From Labrys sp. KNU-23 (GTDB taxonomy: Bacteria > Pseudomonadota > Alphaproteobacteria > Rhizobiales > Labraceae), in the NCBI RefSeq assembly GCF_008330945.1, contig NZ_CP043489.1, positions 4,599,501 through 4,663,500 on the forward strand: a DNA stretch of 64,000 nt, read 5' to 3'. A model generated the notes under the pieces. That model did no database searches. It had not been told where the DNA came from and worked only from the letters and a program-made list of their open reading frames with translations. Positions 16,760 through 25,872 of this stretch are shown here, one piece after another. The stretch's first letter is position 1. Each line of letters starts with the position of its first letter. A program made the position numbers and the translations under genes.

Positions 16760-17794
16760 ATGGCCGGTGACGAATCCCCAACCGCAACGCTCGCCCCGGC
16801 GACCGGCAAGCCGATGCAGAGCGGCACGGTGCGCTTCTACCTGACCAACGAGTTCGGGCTTCTGGTCCTGATCGTGGCTTTCGCTTGCCTGTTCGGCCTC
16901 GCTACCAAGGGCTTCTTCTCCCCCTTCAACCAGTTCACGCTGGGGCGCGTCGCCGCCGTCAACATCATGGTCGGCCTGTCCATGATGGTGGTGATCGTCA
17001 CCGGCGGCCTGAACCTGGCTGTCGGTGCCATCGGCGTCTGCGCGGCCATGGCCTTCGGCGCCCTGGTGGAACTGGTGGGCCTGCCCTGGCCGGTTGCCGC
17101 CCTCGGCGCGATCGTCCTGGCGGCGGCGCTCGGCTGGATCAACGGTTTCGTGGTGGTGCGTTCCGGCCTGCACAGCTTCATCATCACCCTGGCCAGCATG
17201 AGCATCTTCTTCGGGATGATGATCTATCTGACCAAGGCTCAATCCTTCCGCGGCATTCCGGCCGATTTCTCCAATTTCGGGCGGCTGCGCCTGTTCGGCC
17301 TGGTCTCGCCGCTTCTCGTCGTCGCCCTGGTCGTGGCCGTGGTGCTCGGCGTGCTCTATCGCTTCACCGTTCTCGGCCGAGAGATGCTGGCGGCGGGCGC
17401 CCGTCCCGAGGCTGCAGAGCTTTCCGGCGTGCGTGTCGGGCGGACATTCATCCTCTGCCATATGTTGTCGGGGGCTCTTGCCGCCATTACGGCCATGCTC
17501 GTGGTGGCGCGCACCGGCGCTGCCATTCCCTCGATGGCCGGACAACTCGGGCAGGATTGGCTTTTGCCCGCCTTTCTCGGCCCGGTGCTGGGCGGCACGC
17601 TGCTCAGCGGAGGCCGGGTCTCGGTCAGCGGCACGGTGCTTGGTGCCATCCTGGTGACGATGCTCACCAACGGCCTGCTGCTGCTGCAGATCGGCGAGTT
17701 CTGGGTCCAGGCGTGCCTGGGCTGCCTGCTGCTCACCGCCGTGCTGATCGACAAGGCGCGCCGTTCCTATCTCGCCCATCGGAGGATGGTGTGA
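16760..17794 (+). CDS. sugar ABC importer permease 1 (RbsC-like)
   Basis: A 344-aa integral membrane permease of the BPD_transp_2 family with roughly eight to ten hydrophobic segments. It shows VTGGLNLAVGAIGVCAAMAFG near residue 80 and the coupling motif GARPEAAELSGVRVGRT. I start at the ATG at 16760 (MAGDESPT), which has GGAG about 13 bases upstream; an internal MQSGTVRF is the alternative. The stop overlaps the next start by one base (TGATG), giving a tight coupling to the second permease. Confidence 0.87.
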   Translation: MAGDESPTATLAPATGKPMQSGTVRFYLTNEFGLLVLIVAFACLFGLATKGFFSPFNQFTLGRVAAVNIMVGLSMMVVIVTGGLNLAVGAIGVCAAMAFGALVELVGLPWPVAALGAIVLAAALGWINGFVVVRSGLHSFIITLASMSIFFGMMIYLTKAQSFRGIPADFSNFGRLRLFGLVSPLLVVALVVAVVLGVLYRFTVLGREMLAAGARPEAAELSGVRVGRTFILCHMLSGALAAITAMLVVARTGAAIPSMAGQLGQDWLLPAFLGPVLGGTLLSGGRVSVSGTVLGAILVTMLTNGLLLLQIGEFWVQACLGCLLLTAVLIDKARRSYLAHRRMV

Positions 17795-18753
17795 TGCCTC
17801 GTTTCATGCAGACAGACTGGTTCGGCCCCCTGGCCATCGCTGTGGTGGCCATTGCCCTCATCGGCAGCTTCAACCCGTCCTTCTTGTCGCCGCTCAACAT
17901 CCAGGTGCTGCTGCTCGCCATCACCGTGAACATGCTGATCGCCTTCTCGCAGATGATCATCATCGCCATCGGGCAGATGAACCTGGCGGTCGGGGCCATT
18001 GGCGGGCTCGCGGCGATCTCCTTTGCCGGCATGATGCAGGTCTGGGGCTTGCCGGCACCGCTTGCCGCTGTGCTGGCGGCGGGGATCGGCCTGCTGGCCG
18101 GCATCGTCAACGGGGCCTTCATTGCCGGCACCGGCATCTCGGCCTTCGTGATCACCCTGGCCACCCTGTCGGTGTTCAAGGGCATCAACCTCGCCATCAC
18201 CAAGGCGCAGCCCTTCTATGGCGTGCCGCAGAGCGTCAAGGATTTCGGCAACACCACCGTCCTGGGGCCGCTGCCCTGGCTGGTGATCTCCGCTGCCATC
18301 GTGTTCGCGGCGATGTGGTACCTGCTCAACCGCCTGCCGCTCGGGCGCTTCATCCTGGCCGTGGGCGGCAATGCCCATTCGGCAGAACTGTCGGGCATTT
18401 CGGTGTCGCGGACCGTGATATCGGCCCATGCCATTTCGGGCCTGCTGGCGGCTTTGGCCGGCATCGCCCTGGTGGCGCGGCTGGAGATCGGCCAGCCCAC
18501 CATCGGTGACGACTGGTTGATCCTCTCCTTCGCCGCGCCGGTGATCGGCGGTGCCGTGCTCGCGGGCGGTCACGTCTCCAGCTTTGCCACGCTGCTCGGC
18601 GTGATCATCGTCGCCATCATCACCCAGGCGCTCGTGCTCTTCCATATAGACCCCTTCCTGGTGCAGGTCGTTCTCGGTGCGCTGATCCTGTGGGCTGTCG
18701 GCATCAACCGCTGGCGTGAGATCCGCGTCAGCCGCGGCCTGAAGAGGATCTGA
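17794..18753 (+). CDS. sugar ABC importer permease 2 (RbsC-like)
   Basis: A 319-aa partner permease with the same fold: IAIGQMNLAVGAIGGLAAIS, then GNAHSAELSGISVSRTV as the cytoplasmic coupling helix. It starts at ATG 17794 inside the TGATG junction; the open frame extends far upstream antiparallel to nothing real, so the upstream part is not coding. Two different permeases in a CUT2 operon form a heterodimeric channel. The next gene starts two bases after its stop. Confidence 0.88.
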   Translation: MPRFMQTDWFGPLAIAVVAIALIGSFNPSFLSPLNIQVLLLAITVNMLIAFSQMIIIAIGQMNLAVGAIGGLAAISFAGMMQVWGLPAPLAAVLAAGIGLLAGIVNGAFIAGTGISAFVITLATLSVFKGINLAITKAQPFYGVPQSVKDFGNTTVLGPLPWLVISAAIVFAAMWYLLNRLPLGRFILAVGGNAHSAELSGISVSRTVISAHAISGLLAALAGIALVARLEIGQPTIGDDWLILSFAAPVIGGAVLAGGHVSSFATLLGVIIVAIITQALVLFHIDPFLVQVVLGALILWAVGINRWREIRVSRGLKRI

Positions 18754-18755
18754 AC

Positions 18756-20285
18756 ATGGCGGCTGATACAATTGCCCCGGTTTTCCACGCGCGCGGCGTC
18801 AGCAAGTTCTTCCCGGGTGTCAAGGCGCTGGAAGGCGTCTCGATCTCGCTACGCCCCGGCTCGATCCATGCCTTGCTGGGCGAGAACGGTGCCGGCAAAT
18901 CCACGCTGATCAAGCTGATCACTGGCGTGCTCAGGCCCGACGAGGGCGAACTGGTGGTCGATGGTGAGCCCGCACATTTTGCCTCGACCCGCGACGCCAT
19001 CGCCAGGGGCATCGGCGTCGTGCATCAGGAACGCAACCTCATCCCGCGCTTTTCGGTGGGCGAGAACATCATGCTGGAGCGCCTGAGCGCCAGCCTGTTC
19101 AAGCCGATCGACTATGCCGCAGTGAATGCCGAGGCGCGGCGCTGGCTCGACGTGCTCGGGCTCGACCTCGACCCGGCAACGCCGGTCTCGCAGCTCAGCG
19201 TCGCCAAGATGCAGCTCGTCGAGATCGCCAAGGCGCTGTCGCTGCGTTCGCGTGTGTTGCTGCTCGACGAGCCGACCGCCTCCCTGACGCCGCATGAGAC
19301 CGTTGCCCTGTTCGCTCTCCTCAAGAAGCTCAGGGACGAGGGCGTCAGCATGCTCTTCGTCAGCCACAAACTGGAGGAGGTGCAGGAGATCTGCGACCAG
19401 GTCACCGTGCTCCGCGACGGGCGCAATGCTTGCGACAGCCGCTCGATGGAGGGGCTCGGCCGCCAGGATCTTGTGCGCCTGATGATCGGGCGCAGCGAGC
19501 AGATCCCGGACTGGAAGCCGCGCGACCATGCGGGGGCGGCGCCGGTGTTGCAGCTCGACAAGGTGGCCACGCCCTTCGGACATCGCGACATCGATCTCAC
19601 GGTGCGCCGCGGCGAGATCGTCGGGCTCTATGGCCTGGTCGGGGCAGGGCGCACCGAACTCGCCAAGTCGATCATGGGGCTGCAGCCGGCGACGTCGGGC
19701 ACCATTCGGCTCGACGGCAAGCCTGTCTCCATCACCAGTGTCGGCGAGGCGATCCACACCCACCGGCTCGGCTATGTCAGCGAGGATCGCAAGCAGGAGG
19801 GGCTCATACTGCTGCATTCGGTACTGGACAATGCCGGCATCGCGATCTGGCGCAAGCTCGCCGGTTTCGGCGGCCTGCTCACCGATCGCACCGTGCGCAA
19901 GGCTATCGAGCCCTATATCCGCAAGCTGGAGGTGCGCACGCCTTCGCTGGGGCAGACCGTCGGCAATCTTTCCGGCGGCAACCAGCAAAAGATCAGCGTG
20001 GCCAAGTGGCTGGCCGCGGGGGTACGGCTCCTGATCATCGACGAACCCTCGGTTGGAATCGACATCAAGACCAAGGCCTATCTGCATGAATTGATTCGTG
20101 AATTGTCGGATTCCGGCACCTCCGTCCTGCTGATCACCTCCGATATGCCGGAGATGATCGCCTTGGCCGATCGGATCGTGGTGATGAACGGTTACAGGGT
20201 GGCTGGAGACCTGCACAACAGCCGAGATTATGGCGCCATGAGCGAAGGCATCATGAACTTGATTCATAAGCTCGATGCGGCGTGA
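18756..20285 (+). CDS. sugar ABC importer ATPase, double-domain (RbsA/XylG-like)
   Basis: A 509-aa ATPase with two ABC domains, as in monosaccharide importers. Domain 1 has GENGAGKST, signature VSQLSVAKMQLVEIAKAL and LLLDEPTASLT. Domain 2 has the degenerate P-loop GLVGAGRTELAK, the signature LSGGNQQKISVAKWL and LLIIDEPSVGID. This asymmetry is normal for the RbsA class. It ends the importer operon; a 170-base spacer separates it from the xylitol dehydrogenase. Confidence 0.93.
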   Translation: MAADTIAPVFHARGVSKFFPGVKALEGVSISLRPGSIHALLGENGAGKSTLIKLITGVLRPDEGELVVDGEPAHFASTRDAIARGIGVVHQERNLIPRFSVGENIMLERLSASLFKPIDYAAVNAEARRWLDVLGLDLDPATPVSQLSVAKMQLVEIAKALSLRSRVLLLDEPTASLTPHETVALFALLKKLRDEGVSMLFVSHKLEEVQEICDQVTVLRDGRNACDSRSMEGLGRQDLVRLMIGRSEQIPDWKPRDHAGAAPVLQLDKVATPFGHRDIDLTVRRGEIVGLYGLVGAGRTELAKSIMGLQPATSGTIRLDGKPVSITSVGEAIHTHRLGYVSEDRKQEGLILLHSVLDNAGIAIWRKLAGFGGLLTDRTVRKAIEPYIRKLEVRTPSLGQTVGNLSGGNQQKISVAKWLAAGVRLLIIDEPSVGIDIKTKAYLHELIRELSDSGTSVLLITSDMPEMIALADRIVVMNGYRVAGDLHNSRDYGAMSEGIMNLIHKLDAA

Positions 20286-20455
20286 AGGCTGGATTGCCTC
20301 CGACAAGGTGGCCGGCACGGATAGTTGGTAATATCTCCATCGGCTCGCCGTCGCCAATCGCCGGACTTGGTTGATTGCCGCAACAAACTGACGATAATGT
20401 CGGATGAATACGCGCCGGCTCTTCGGCGACGTCTGCCCGGAACCGGAGGAAACCC

Positions 20456-21493
20456 ATGCGCGCCCTTGTCCTCGAACGCCAGCACGAATTGTCGCTGCGC
20501 GAGATCGATCTCCCGCTCGAAGTCGGCCCGACCGATGTGAAGATCGCCCTGCATACCGTCGGCGTCTGCGGAAGCGACGTGCACTATTATACCCATGGCC
20601 GCATCGGCAATTTCATCGTCAACGCGCCGATGGTGCTGGGCCATGAAGCGGCCGGCACCGTGGTGGAAGTCGGCGCGAAGGTGACGAACCTCAAGGCCGG
20701 CGACCGCGTCTGCATGGAGCCGGGCATTCCTGATCTCAGCTCGCGCGCGTCCAAGCTCGGCATCTACAATGTCGATCCGTCCGTGGTGTTCTGGGCGACG
20801 CCGCCGGTGCATGGCGTGCTCACGCCCTTCACGGTGCATCCGGCCGCCTTCACCTACAAGCTGCCCGACAATGTCTCCTTCGCCGAGGGTGCGATGGTCG
20901 AGCCTTTCGCCGTCGGCATGCAGGCGGCGGCCCGCGCCCGCATCGCGCCCGGCGACGTCGGGGCGGTGATCGGCGCCGGCCCGATCGGCATCATGGTTGC
21001 CCTGGCCGCCCTGGCCGGCGGCTGCTCCAAGGTGCTGATCTCCGATTTCAGCAAGGAAAAGCTCGAGATTGCCGGCCGCTATGACGGCATCATCCCCGTC
21101 GACCTCACCAGGGAAACCTTCGCGGCCGCCATCGCGCGGGAGACCGACAGCTGGGGCGCCGACGTGGTGTTCGAGGCGAGCGGCAGCGCCAAGGCCTATA
21201 ATGGCATCTTCGACCTGGTGCGGCCCGGCGGCGCGCTTGTGCTTGTCGGCCTGCCGGTGGAGCCGGTCAATTTCGACGTCCCCGGCGCCATCGCCAAGGA
21301 AGTGCGCATCGAGACGGTGTTCCGCTATGCCAACATCTATGACCGCGCTCTGGCGCTGATCGGATCGGGCAAGGTCGATCTCAAGCCGCTGATCACCGGC
21401 ACCTATGCCTTCGAGGAATCCATCGCGGCCTTTGAGCGGGCCGCGAAAGCCCTGCCCACGGACGTGAAGCTGCAGATCCTGATGGAAGGCTGA
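20456..21493 (+). CDS. NAD-dependent xylitol dehydrogenase (D-xylulose reductase)
   Basis: A 345-aa sorbitol/xylitol dehydrogenase-type enzyme that interconverts xylitol and D-xylulose. Catalytic zinc residues are visible in GVCGSDVHYY, GHEAAG and MEPGIP; the NAD motif is VIGAGPIGIMVA. The structural-zinc loop lacks its cysteines (PDLSSRASKLGIYNV), exactly the variant known from Gluconobacter xylitol dehydrogenase, as are the segments FWATPPVHGVLTPF and FRYANIYDRALALI. A GGAGGAAACCC site precedes the ATG. It probably completes the importer operon, so the importer likely brings in a pentitol. Confidence 0.9.
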   Translation: MRALVLERQHELSLREIDLPLEVGPTDVKIALHTVGVCGSDVHYYTHGRIGNFIVNAPMVLGHEAAGTVVEVGAKVTNLKAGDRVCMEPGIPDLSSRASKLGIYNVDPSVVFWATPPVHGVLTPFTVHPAAFTYKLPDNVSFAEGAMVEPFAVGMQAAARARIAPGDVGAVIGAGPIGIMVALAALAGGCSKVLISDFSKEKLEIAGRYDGIIPVDLTRETFAAAIARETDSWGADVVFEASGSAKAYNGIFDLVRPGGALVLVGLPVEPVNFDVPGAIAKEVRIETVFRYANIYDRALALIGSGKVDLKPLITGTYAFEESIAAFERAAKALPTDVKLQILMEG

Positions 21494-21509
21494 CGGGCGA
21501 AGGGCGGGG

Positions 21510-21770
21510 CTATTCGGCCTCGCCATATTCGTCGCCGCGATGCAGAAGGCGGCACCTCGCAGTGCCGCATTCCACGGCGAGGATGCGGTGGGAGGTGCCG
21601 CCGCAATTGGCCTGGAATACCGATGTGGAGTCTGAGCGATAGATCGAGGTGATCTTCGCTCCGAGGCAGTCATTGTGCGCCAATATGCCTGCAAGCGCGC
21701 CATCGCCGGCATCAGCCTCGGTGGAAACGAGGCCAGCCAGAATTCCGGCTATCAAGAGAACTCTGCGCAT
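21510..21770 (-). CDS. small secreted cysteine-containing protein
   Basis: An 86-aa protein with a signal peptide (MRRVLLIAGILAGLVSTEADA) and four cysteines in the mature part (NDCLG, ANCGG, VECGT, RCRLL), suggesting two disulfides in the periplasm. I do not recognise the family. It lies downstream of the copper cluster, 63 bases after the CusF-like gene and convergent to the xylitol dehydrogenase. It could be part of the copper unit or a separate gene; the ribosome site is weak. Confidence 0.6.
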   Translation of the reverse strand: MRRVLLIAGILAGLVSTEADAGDGALAGILAHNDCLGAKITSIYRSDSTSVFQANCGGTSHRILAVECGTARCRLLHRGDEYGEAE

Positions 21771-21833
21771 TCTGGGAACCTGTCGTGGTTTCGATGGCCC
21801 CCTTCCGGGGAAGGGGGCCGGTCGTATCCAGCG

Positions 21834-22118
21834 CTATTTCGCCTTCTCGATCTTGGTCACCGTCAGGCGCCCGTTGACGCGGTCGGCCTCGAAGGAGACC
21901 TTGTCGCCGGCCTTGACCGTCTTGAGCATGGCCGGATCGGCCACGGCGAAGACCATGGTCATGCCGTCCATGTCGAGATTCTTGATCGGGCCATGCTTGA
22001 GGGTGATCTTGCCCTGGGCCTCGTTGATCTTGGTGACTTCGCCGCTGACCGGGGCGGTTTGCGCCAGAGCGGCGGTGGCAAAAGTCGAAAGGGCGAGGGC
22101 GAAAAAGAGTTTGCGCAT
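21834..22118 (-). CDS. CusF-like periplasmic copper-binding protein
   Basis: A 94-aa protein with a signal peptide ending ALAQT and a small beta-barrel of the CusF/YcnI-like copper-chaperone type. The sequence reads GEVTKINEAQGKITLKHGPI, then LDMDGMTMVFAVADP, carrying the Trp-less Met/His ligand arrangement (HGPI, MDGMTM). It would bind Cu(I)/Ag(I) in the periplasm and pass it on. Its start overlaps the cupredoxin stop by one base (TGATG) with AGGAG upstream, so it is coupled to it. A classic CusF ligand tryptophan is not obvious. Confidence 0.85.
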   Translation of the reverse strand: MRKLFFALALSTFATAALAQTAPVSGEVTKINEAQGKITLKHGPIKNLDMDGMTMVFAVADPAMLKTVKAGDKVSFEADRVNGRLTVTKIEKAK

Positions 22119-22600
22119 CAGAGAGCTCCTGTCTTGGTGGTGACGACGATGGTGCCGGTCATGCCGGCTTCGCGGTGGCCTGGGATCAGGCAGGAAAAGT
22201 CGAACTCGCCGACCTTGGTGAACTTCCAGACCATTTCGCCGCTTTTCTTGGGGCTGAGGCGCCGGGCATTGGGATCGTCATGCTCCATGTCCGGATTCTT
22301 CTGCATCTCCGCGCCGTGCTTGAGGTTTTCGGCCAGGGTGGCCAGCACGATCTCATGGTCGATCTCGCCATTGTTGCGCAGGACGAACTTGATCTGCTCG
22401 CCCTGGCGCACTTCGATCTTGCTGGGGATGAACATCATCTTGCCGTCACTCTCACGCATGGTGATGGCGATGGTGCGGGCCGGCTTCCTGGCATCACCGG
22501 GCTCGCCATAGGCGCGCGCGCCGCCATGGCCGGCATCGGCCAAAGCCGGGCCGGACACCAGGGCCAGGGCAACGGTCGCAAACAGGATTTTCGAAAACAT
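22118..22600 (-). CDS. cupredoxin-domain periplasmic protein
   Basis: A 160-aa secreted protein. After a signal peptide (ending PALADAGHGG) it has a plastocyanin-like fold: PSKIEVRQGEQIKFVLRNNGEIDHEIVLA and DFSCLIPGHREAGMTGTIVV. The latter gives the type-1 copper ligands Cys-x4-His-x4-Met, and the first His is in DHE. It is likely a periplasmic copper carrier for the multicopper oxidase next to it. I choose the ATG at 22600 because AAAGGAG sits 5 bases upstream; a longer start adds five residues and has no site. Confidence 0.87.
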   Translation of the reverse strand: MFSKILFATVALALVSGPALADAGHGGARAYGEPGDARKPARTIAITMRESDGKMMFIPSKIEVRQGEQIKFVLRNNGEIDHEIVLATLAENLKHGAEMQKNPDMEHDDPNARRLSPKKSGEMVWKFTKVGEFDFSCLIPGHREAGMTGTIVVTTKTGAL

Positions 22601-22621
22601 CCATGCTCCTTTCATTGAGGG

Positions 22622-24010
22622 TCAGTGCTGATCGTGGGTCGAACGCCGGCCGGGCTTGACCACCCGGACTTCGGCCGTGCTGCTGCGGCTCGCGGGAAGG
22701 GAGGGCGCGTGGAAGGCGTTCTTCGACGCTCCGGTCCATTCATAGGAGACCGTGCCTTCCGGGTGCTTGAACCAGCCCGGATCCTTGTAGTCTCCGGAGG
22801 CCAGGCCCTGGCGGACCTTGACCACCGAGAACATGCCGCCCATCTCCACCGCGCCGAACTGGGCGAAGCCCGTCATCATCGGCAGGGTGTTGTCGGGCAA
22901 CGGCATTTCCATCTCGCCCATGTCGGCCATGCCGGCGGATCCCATCGGCATGTAGTCGGGCACGAGCTTGCGGATCTTGGCCGCGACGGCCTTCTTGTCG
23001 ACGCCGATATAGTTGCGGACGTCGTGGCCCATGGCATTCATGGTGTGGTGCGACTTGTGGCAATGGATGGCCCAGTCGCCCTCGGCATCGGCGGTGAAGT
23101 CGAAGGCGCGCATCTGTCCGACGGCGCAGTCGATGGTCACCTCCGGCCAGGCCGCCGCTTCCGGCACCCAACCGCCATCCGTGCAGGAGACCTTGAAGTC
23201 GTAGCCATGCATGTGGATGGGATGGTTGGTCATGGTGAGGTTGCCGAAGCGCACCCTGACCTTGTCGCCCTTGCCGCAGACGAGGGAATCGATGCCTGGA
23301 AAGGCCCGGCTGTTCCAGGTCCACAGATTGAAGTCGGTCATCTCCGCCACCTTGGGCACATAGGAGCCCGGCTCGATGTCGTAGGCGTTGATGAGGAAGA
23401 CGAAGTCGCGGTCGACGCGGCGGAAGGCCGGGTCGCGCGGGTGCACGACGAAGAAACCCATCATGCCCATGGCCATCTGCACCATCTCGTCGGCATGCGG
23501 GTGGTACATGAAGGTGCCGCTCTTGCGCAGCTGGAACTCGTAGACGAAGGTCTTGCCGGGCTTGATGTGCGGCTGGGTCAGGCCGCCGACGCCATCCATG
23601 CCGTTGGGCAGCAACTGGCCGTGCCAATGGATGGTGGTGTGCTCGGGCAGCTTGTTGGTGACGAAGATGCGCACCTTGTCGCCCTCGACCGCCTCGATGG
23701 TCGGGCCGGGGGACTGGCCGTTATAGCCCCACAGATGGGCGACCATGCCGGGGGCGATCTCGCGCACCACCGGCTCGGCGACGAGATGGAATTCCTTCCA
23801 GTCGCCGTTCTGGCGCCAGGGCAGCGTCCAGCCATTGAGGGTGACCACGGGGTTGTAGTCGACCCCGCTGGTCGGTACGAGCGGGGGCTGCATGCCGGCC
23901 TCCTTCATGCTGGGAGCCTCGGGAATGGCGGCCGCCTGGGCGCGGCCGGAAACGGTGCCCATGCCGATCAGGGCGGCGGCACCGAGGAGGGAACGGCGGG
24001 ATACCGTCAT
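22622..24010 (-). CDS. Tat-exported multicopper oxidase (CopA-like)
   Basis: A 462-aa three-domain multicopper oxidase. The Tat signal is SRRSLLGAAAL near the N-terminus. All four copper motifs are present: TTIHWHG, MYHPHADE, HPIHMHG and the C-terminal HCHKSHHTM. Its length is below that of laccases such as CueO, and it has an extra Met-rich tail (MADMGEMEMPLP, MTGFAQFGAVEMGGMF). It probably oxidises Cu(I) to Cu(II) in the periplasm, lowering copper toxicity. AGGAG precedes the ATG. Its neighbours supply a cupredoxin and an outer-membrane-type factor. Confidence 0.9.
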   Translation of the reverse strand: MTVSRRSLLGAAALIGMGTVSGRAQAAAIPEAPSMKEAGMQPPLVPTSGVDYNPVVTLNGWTLPWRQNGDWKEFHLVAEPVVREIAPGMVAHLWGYNGQSPGPTIEAVEGDKVRIFVTNKLPEHTTIHWHGQLLPNGMDGVGGLTQPHIKPGKTFVYEFQLRKSGTFMYHPHADEMVQMAMGMMGFFVVHPRDPAFRRVDRDFVFLINAYDIEPGSYVPKVAEMTDFNLWTWNSRAFPGIDSLVCGKGDKVRVRFGNLTMTNHPIHMHGYDFKVSCTDGGWVPEAAAWPEVTIDCAVGQMRAFDFTADAEGDWAIHCHKSHHTMNAMGHDVRNYIGVDKKAVAAKIRKLVPDYMPMGSAGMADMGEMEMPLPDNTLPMMTGFAQFGAVEMGGMFSVVKVRQGLASGDYKDPGWFKHPEGTVSYEWTGASKNAFHAPSLPASRSSTAEVRVVKPGRRSTHDQH

Positions 24011-24026
24011 CTGTCAGCTCCTGTGA

Positions 24027-25481
24027 TCAATGGGCCGCGCCGGCGGCGGGTGCGGCGGCCACGGCGGTTTCCCCGCCGGACGACGAGGCCGAGCCGCCGC
24101 CGATGAGCGCAGCCTGGAAATCCACGCCGGCGATGAGGAAGTCGCGCTGGGCGCCGATGGCGGCGACGCTGACGTCGAGGCTCTCGCGCGTGGTTGTAAG
24201 CAGGTCGAAGACGTCGATCAGCATGCCGCTATATTCGAGCACGGCCTGCTCGTTGATGGTCTTGCGCAGCGGCAGGATGCGGGCGCGGTACTGGCGCCAG
24301 ATGTCGTGCCGGCCGCGATAGGTGAGATAGGCTGCGCGCGCCTCGGAACGGACGGTGACGGCCTTTTCCACCAGGCGGTTCACCGCCTGCATGTAGGTCT
24401 CGCGTGCACGCCGCACGCCGGTCTCGCCGAGATCGAACAGCGGGATCTGCACTTCGAGCTCGAAGCCGCGTGGATAGTCGCGCTTCTTCACGCCGTCCTC
24501 GCTGGCGCGGGCGTAGTTGGCCAGGCCCGTGAGGTCGAGGAGGGAGACATAGCGGCTCGCCTGCGTCAGGCCGAGCTCGGCGGCCATGGCGTCAAGGTCG
24601 AGCCGGGCGGCGATCAGGTCCACGCGCTTGCGGACGGCCTGCGCCTCGATCTCTGTCGAAGGTGGCAGCTTCCCAGGTGTATTCGGCAGGGTGCTGGGCA
24701 GGTTGGTGTCGGTCTCGTTGCCCCACAGGCCGAGCTGGCGAATCAGGGCTTCGCGCTCGGTGCCGGCCTGGAGCCTTGCCTCGGCGAGGCGGTTCGAGAC
24801 CTCGGCATAGAAGGAGGCCGAGCGGGCCTGGTCGAGCTTGGTGGCGGCACCGGTCTCGCCGAGCTTGCGCGAGAGATCGCCGGCGGCTTCAGCCGAGAGC
24901 CGGGCCTTCTGCAGAAGGCCGACGGTCTGGCGGGCCGCGACGGCGCGGTAATAGGCCCGCCGCGTATCGGCGGCGAGGCGGAAGGTCGCCTCGATGGCCC
25001 GGTAGCGCGCGGCCTCGAACTGGGTCCTGGCGATGTCGCGGCGAGCGGGCAGCGTGAGCAAGGCCAGAAGGTTTGCCACCAGGCGGCGTTCGATGTCGAG
25101 TTCGCCGCTGGCCACCACGCGTTCGAGCTGGAAGGTCGGGCTCGGCGGCAGGCTAGCCGCGACATAGGCGGCCTCGGAGATTCCGAGCGTGTTGTACTCG
25201 GCCTGCAGACCACGATTGTTGAGAAGGGCGATCTGCACTGCGCTGTCGGCGGTCAGCGGCCGGGCAAGCAAGGTGCCAACGCGCGCCTTGGCTTGTGCGG
25301 CCTCGGCCGGGGAGGTGATCTTGACCGTGTCCTTGCCGAGTTCCGCAGCGACTCTCCCCTTGACGGGCGCCATGCCGCCGTCGGGCGTGAAGCTGGCGCA
25401 GCCTGCCAGGGTGAAGGCGAGCGAGGCCAGCATCGCCAGCCTCTTCGGCCGCGCGATGGGGTGGGATGGAAACCGGGACAT
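24027..25481 (-). CDS. TolC-family outer-membrane factor (CusC-like lipoprotein)
   Basis: A 484-aa outer-membrane efflux protein with a lipobox (LAGC) after a hydrophobic signal. It has long coiled-coil regions typical of TolC/CusC (ESLRD-like repeats such as RSARAAYLTYRGRHDIWRQ). It ends rich in Ala/Gly. AAGGAG lies 5 bases before the ATG at 25481; an ATG three bases earlier is too close. Its stop/start junction overlaps the upstream lipoprotein. CusC-type factors work with a CusB adaptor and CusA pump, and neither is encoded nearby, so its partner lies elsewhere or it acts differently. Confidence 0.88.
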   Translation of the reverse strand: MSRFPSHPIARPKRLAMLASLAFTLAGCASFTPDGGMAPVKGRVAAELGKDTVKITSPAEAAQAKARVGTLLARPLTADSAVQIALLNNRGLQAEYNTLGISEAAYVAASLPPSPTFQLERVVASGELDIERRLVANLLALLTLPARRDIARTQFEAARYRAIEATFRLAADTRRAYYRAVAARQTVGLLQKARLSAEAAGDLSRKLGETGAATKLDQARSASFYAEVSNRLAEARLQAGTEREALIRQLGLWGNETDTNLPSTLPNTPGKLPPSTEIEAQAVRKRVDLIAARLDLDAMAAELGLTQASRYVSLLDLTGLANYARASEDGVKKRDYPRGFELEVQIPLFDLGETGVRRARETYMQAVNRLVEKAVTVRSEARAAYLTYRGRHDIWRQYRARILPLRKTINEQAVLEYSGMLIDVFDLLTTTRESLDVSVAAIGAQRDFLIAGVDFQAALIGGGSASSSGGETAVAAAPAAGAAH

Positions 25482-25699
25482 CATGGCTCCTTCCGCCGGG
25501 GAGCGACGCTGTCGTTCCGCTCCACCCAGGGTTTGGGATCGACCGGGCGGAAATCCACGGTCCCCGCGGCGACGGGCGTGTATCGCAGGCGCGGGACCGG
25601 TGAGGCGGGATTGGCGGGATCAGGGCCGACGGCGAGCCTGGGCGGCGGCGCACAAGCAGACAGGACGACGGCGAGAACCGTCGGGACGGCGATTTTCAT
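25481..25699 (-). CDS. small lipoprotein upstream of the TolC-like gene
   Basis: A 72-aa protein with a signal peptide and lipobox (VVLSAC), followed by a proline-rich mature part (PPPRLAVGPDPANPASPVPRL). It is acylated at Cys and probably anchored to the periplasmic side of a membrane. Its stop overlaps the TolC-like start (ATGA/TGATG), so both are translated together. No domain is recognised. A helper of the outer-membrane factor is a plausible but unproven role. Confidence 0.7.
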   Translation of the reverse strand: MKIAVPTVLAVVLSACAPPPRLAVGPDPANPASPVPRLRYTPVAAGTVDFRPVDPKPWVERNDSVAPRRKEP

Positions 25700-25872
25700 G
25701 GAATTTCTCGGACAGCGGCGCCCGGGCTGCCGTCAAGGCAGCGGCCGGCACGCCGGTTCTGGGGACAAGGCGGAATGCAGGGCGTCAGGCGCCGTGCATC
25801 GCGACCGGTCGGCCGAGCCTGCGCTGGTTCCGGCAATGCAGGGGCATCGACCGGAGGATGGAACGGGCGGAA

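Noticed and set aside
16885..17793. Upstream extension of the second sugar permease frame
   Set aside because: The frame is open only because it overlaps the first permease; the true start is the ATG at 17794 in the TGATG junction.
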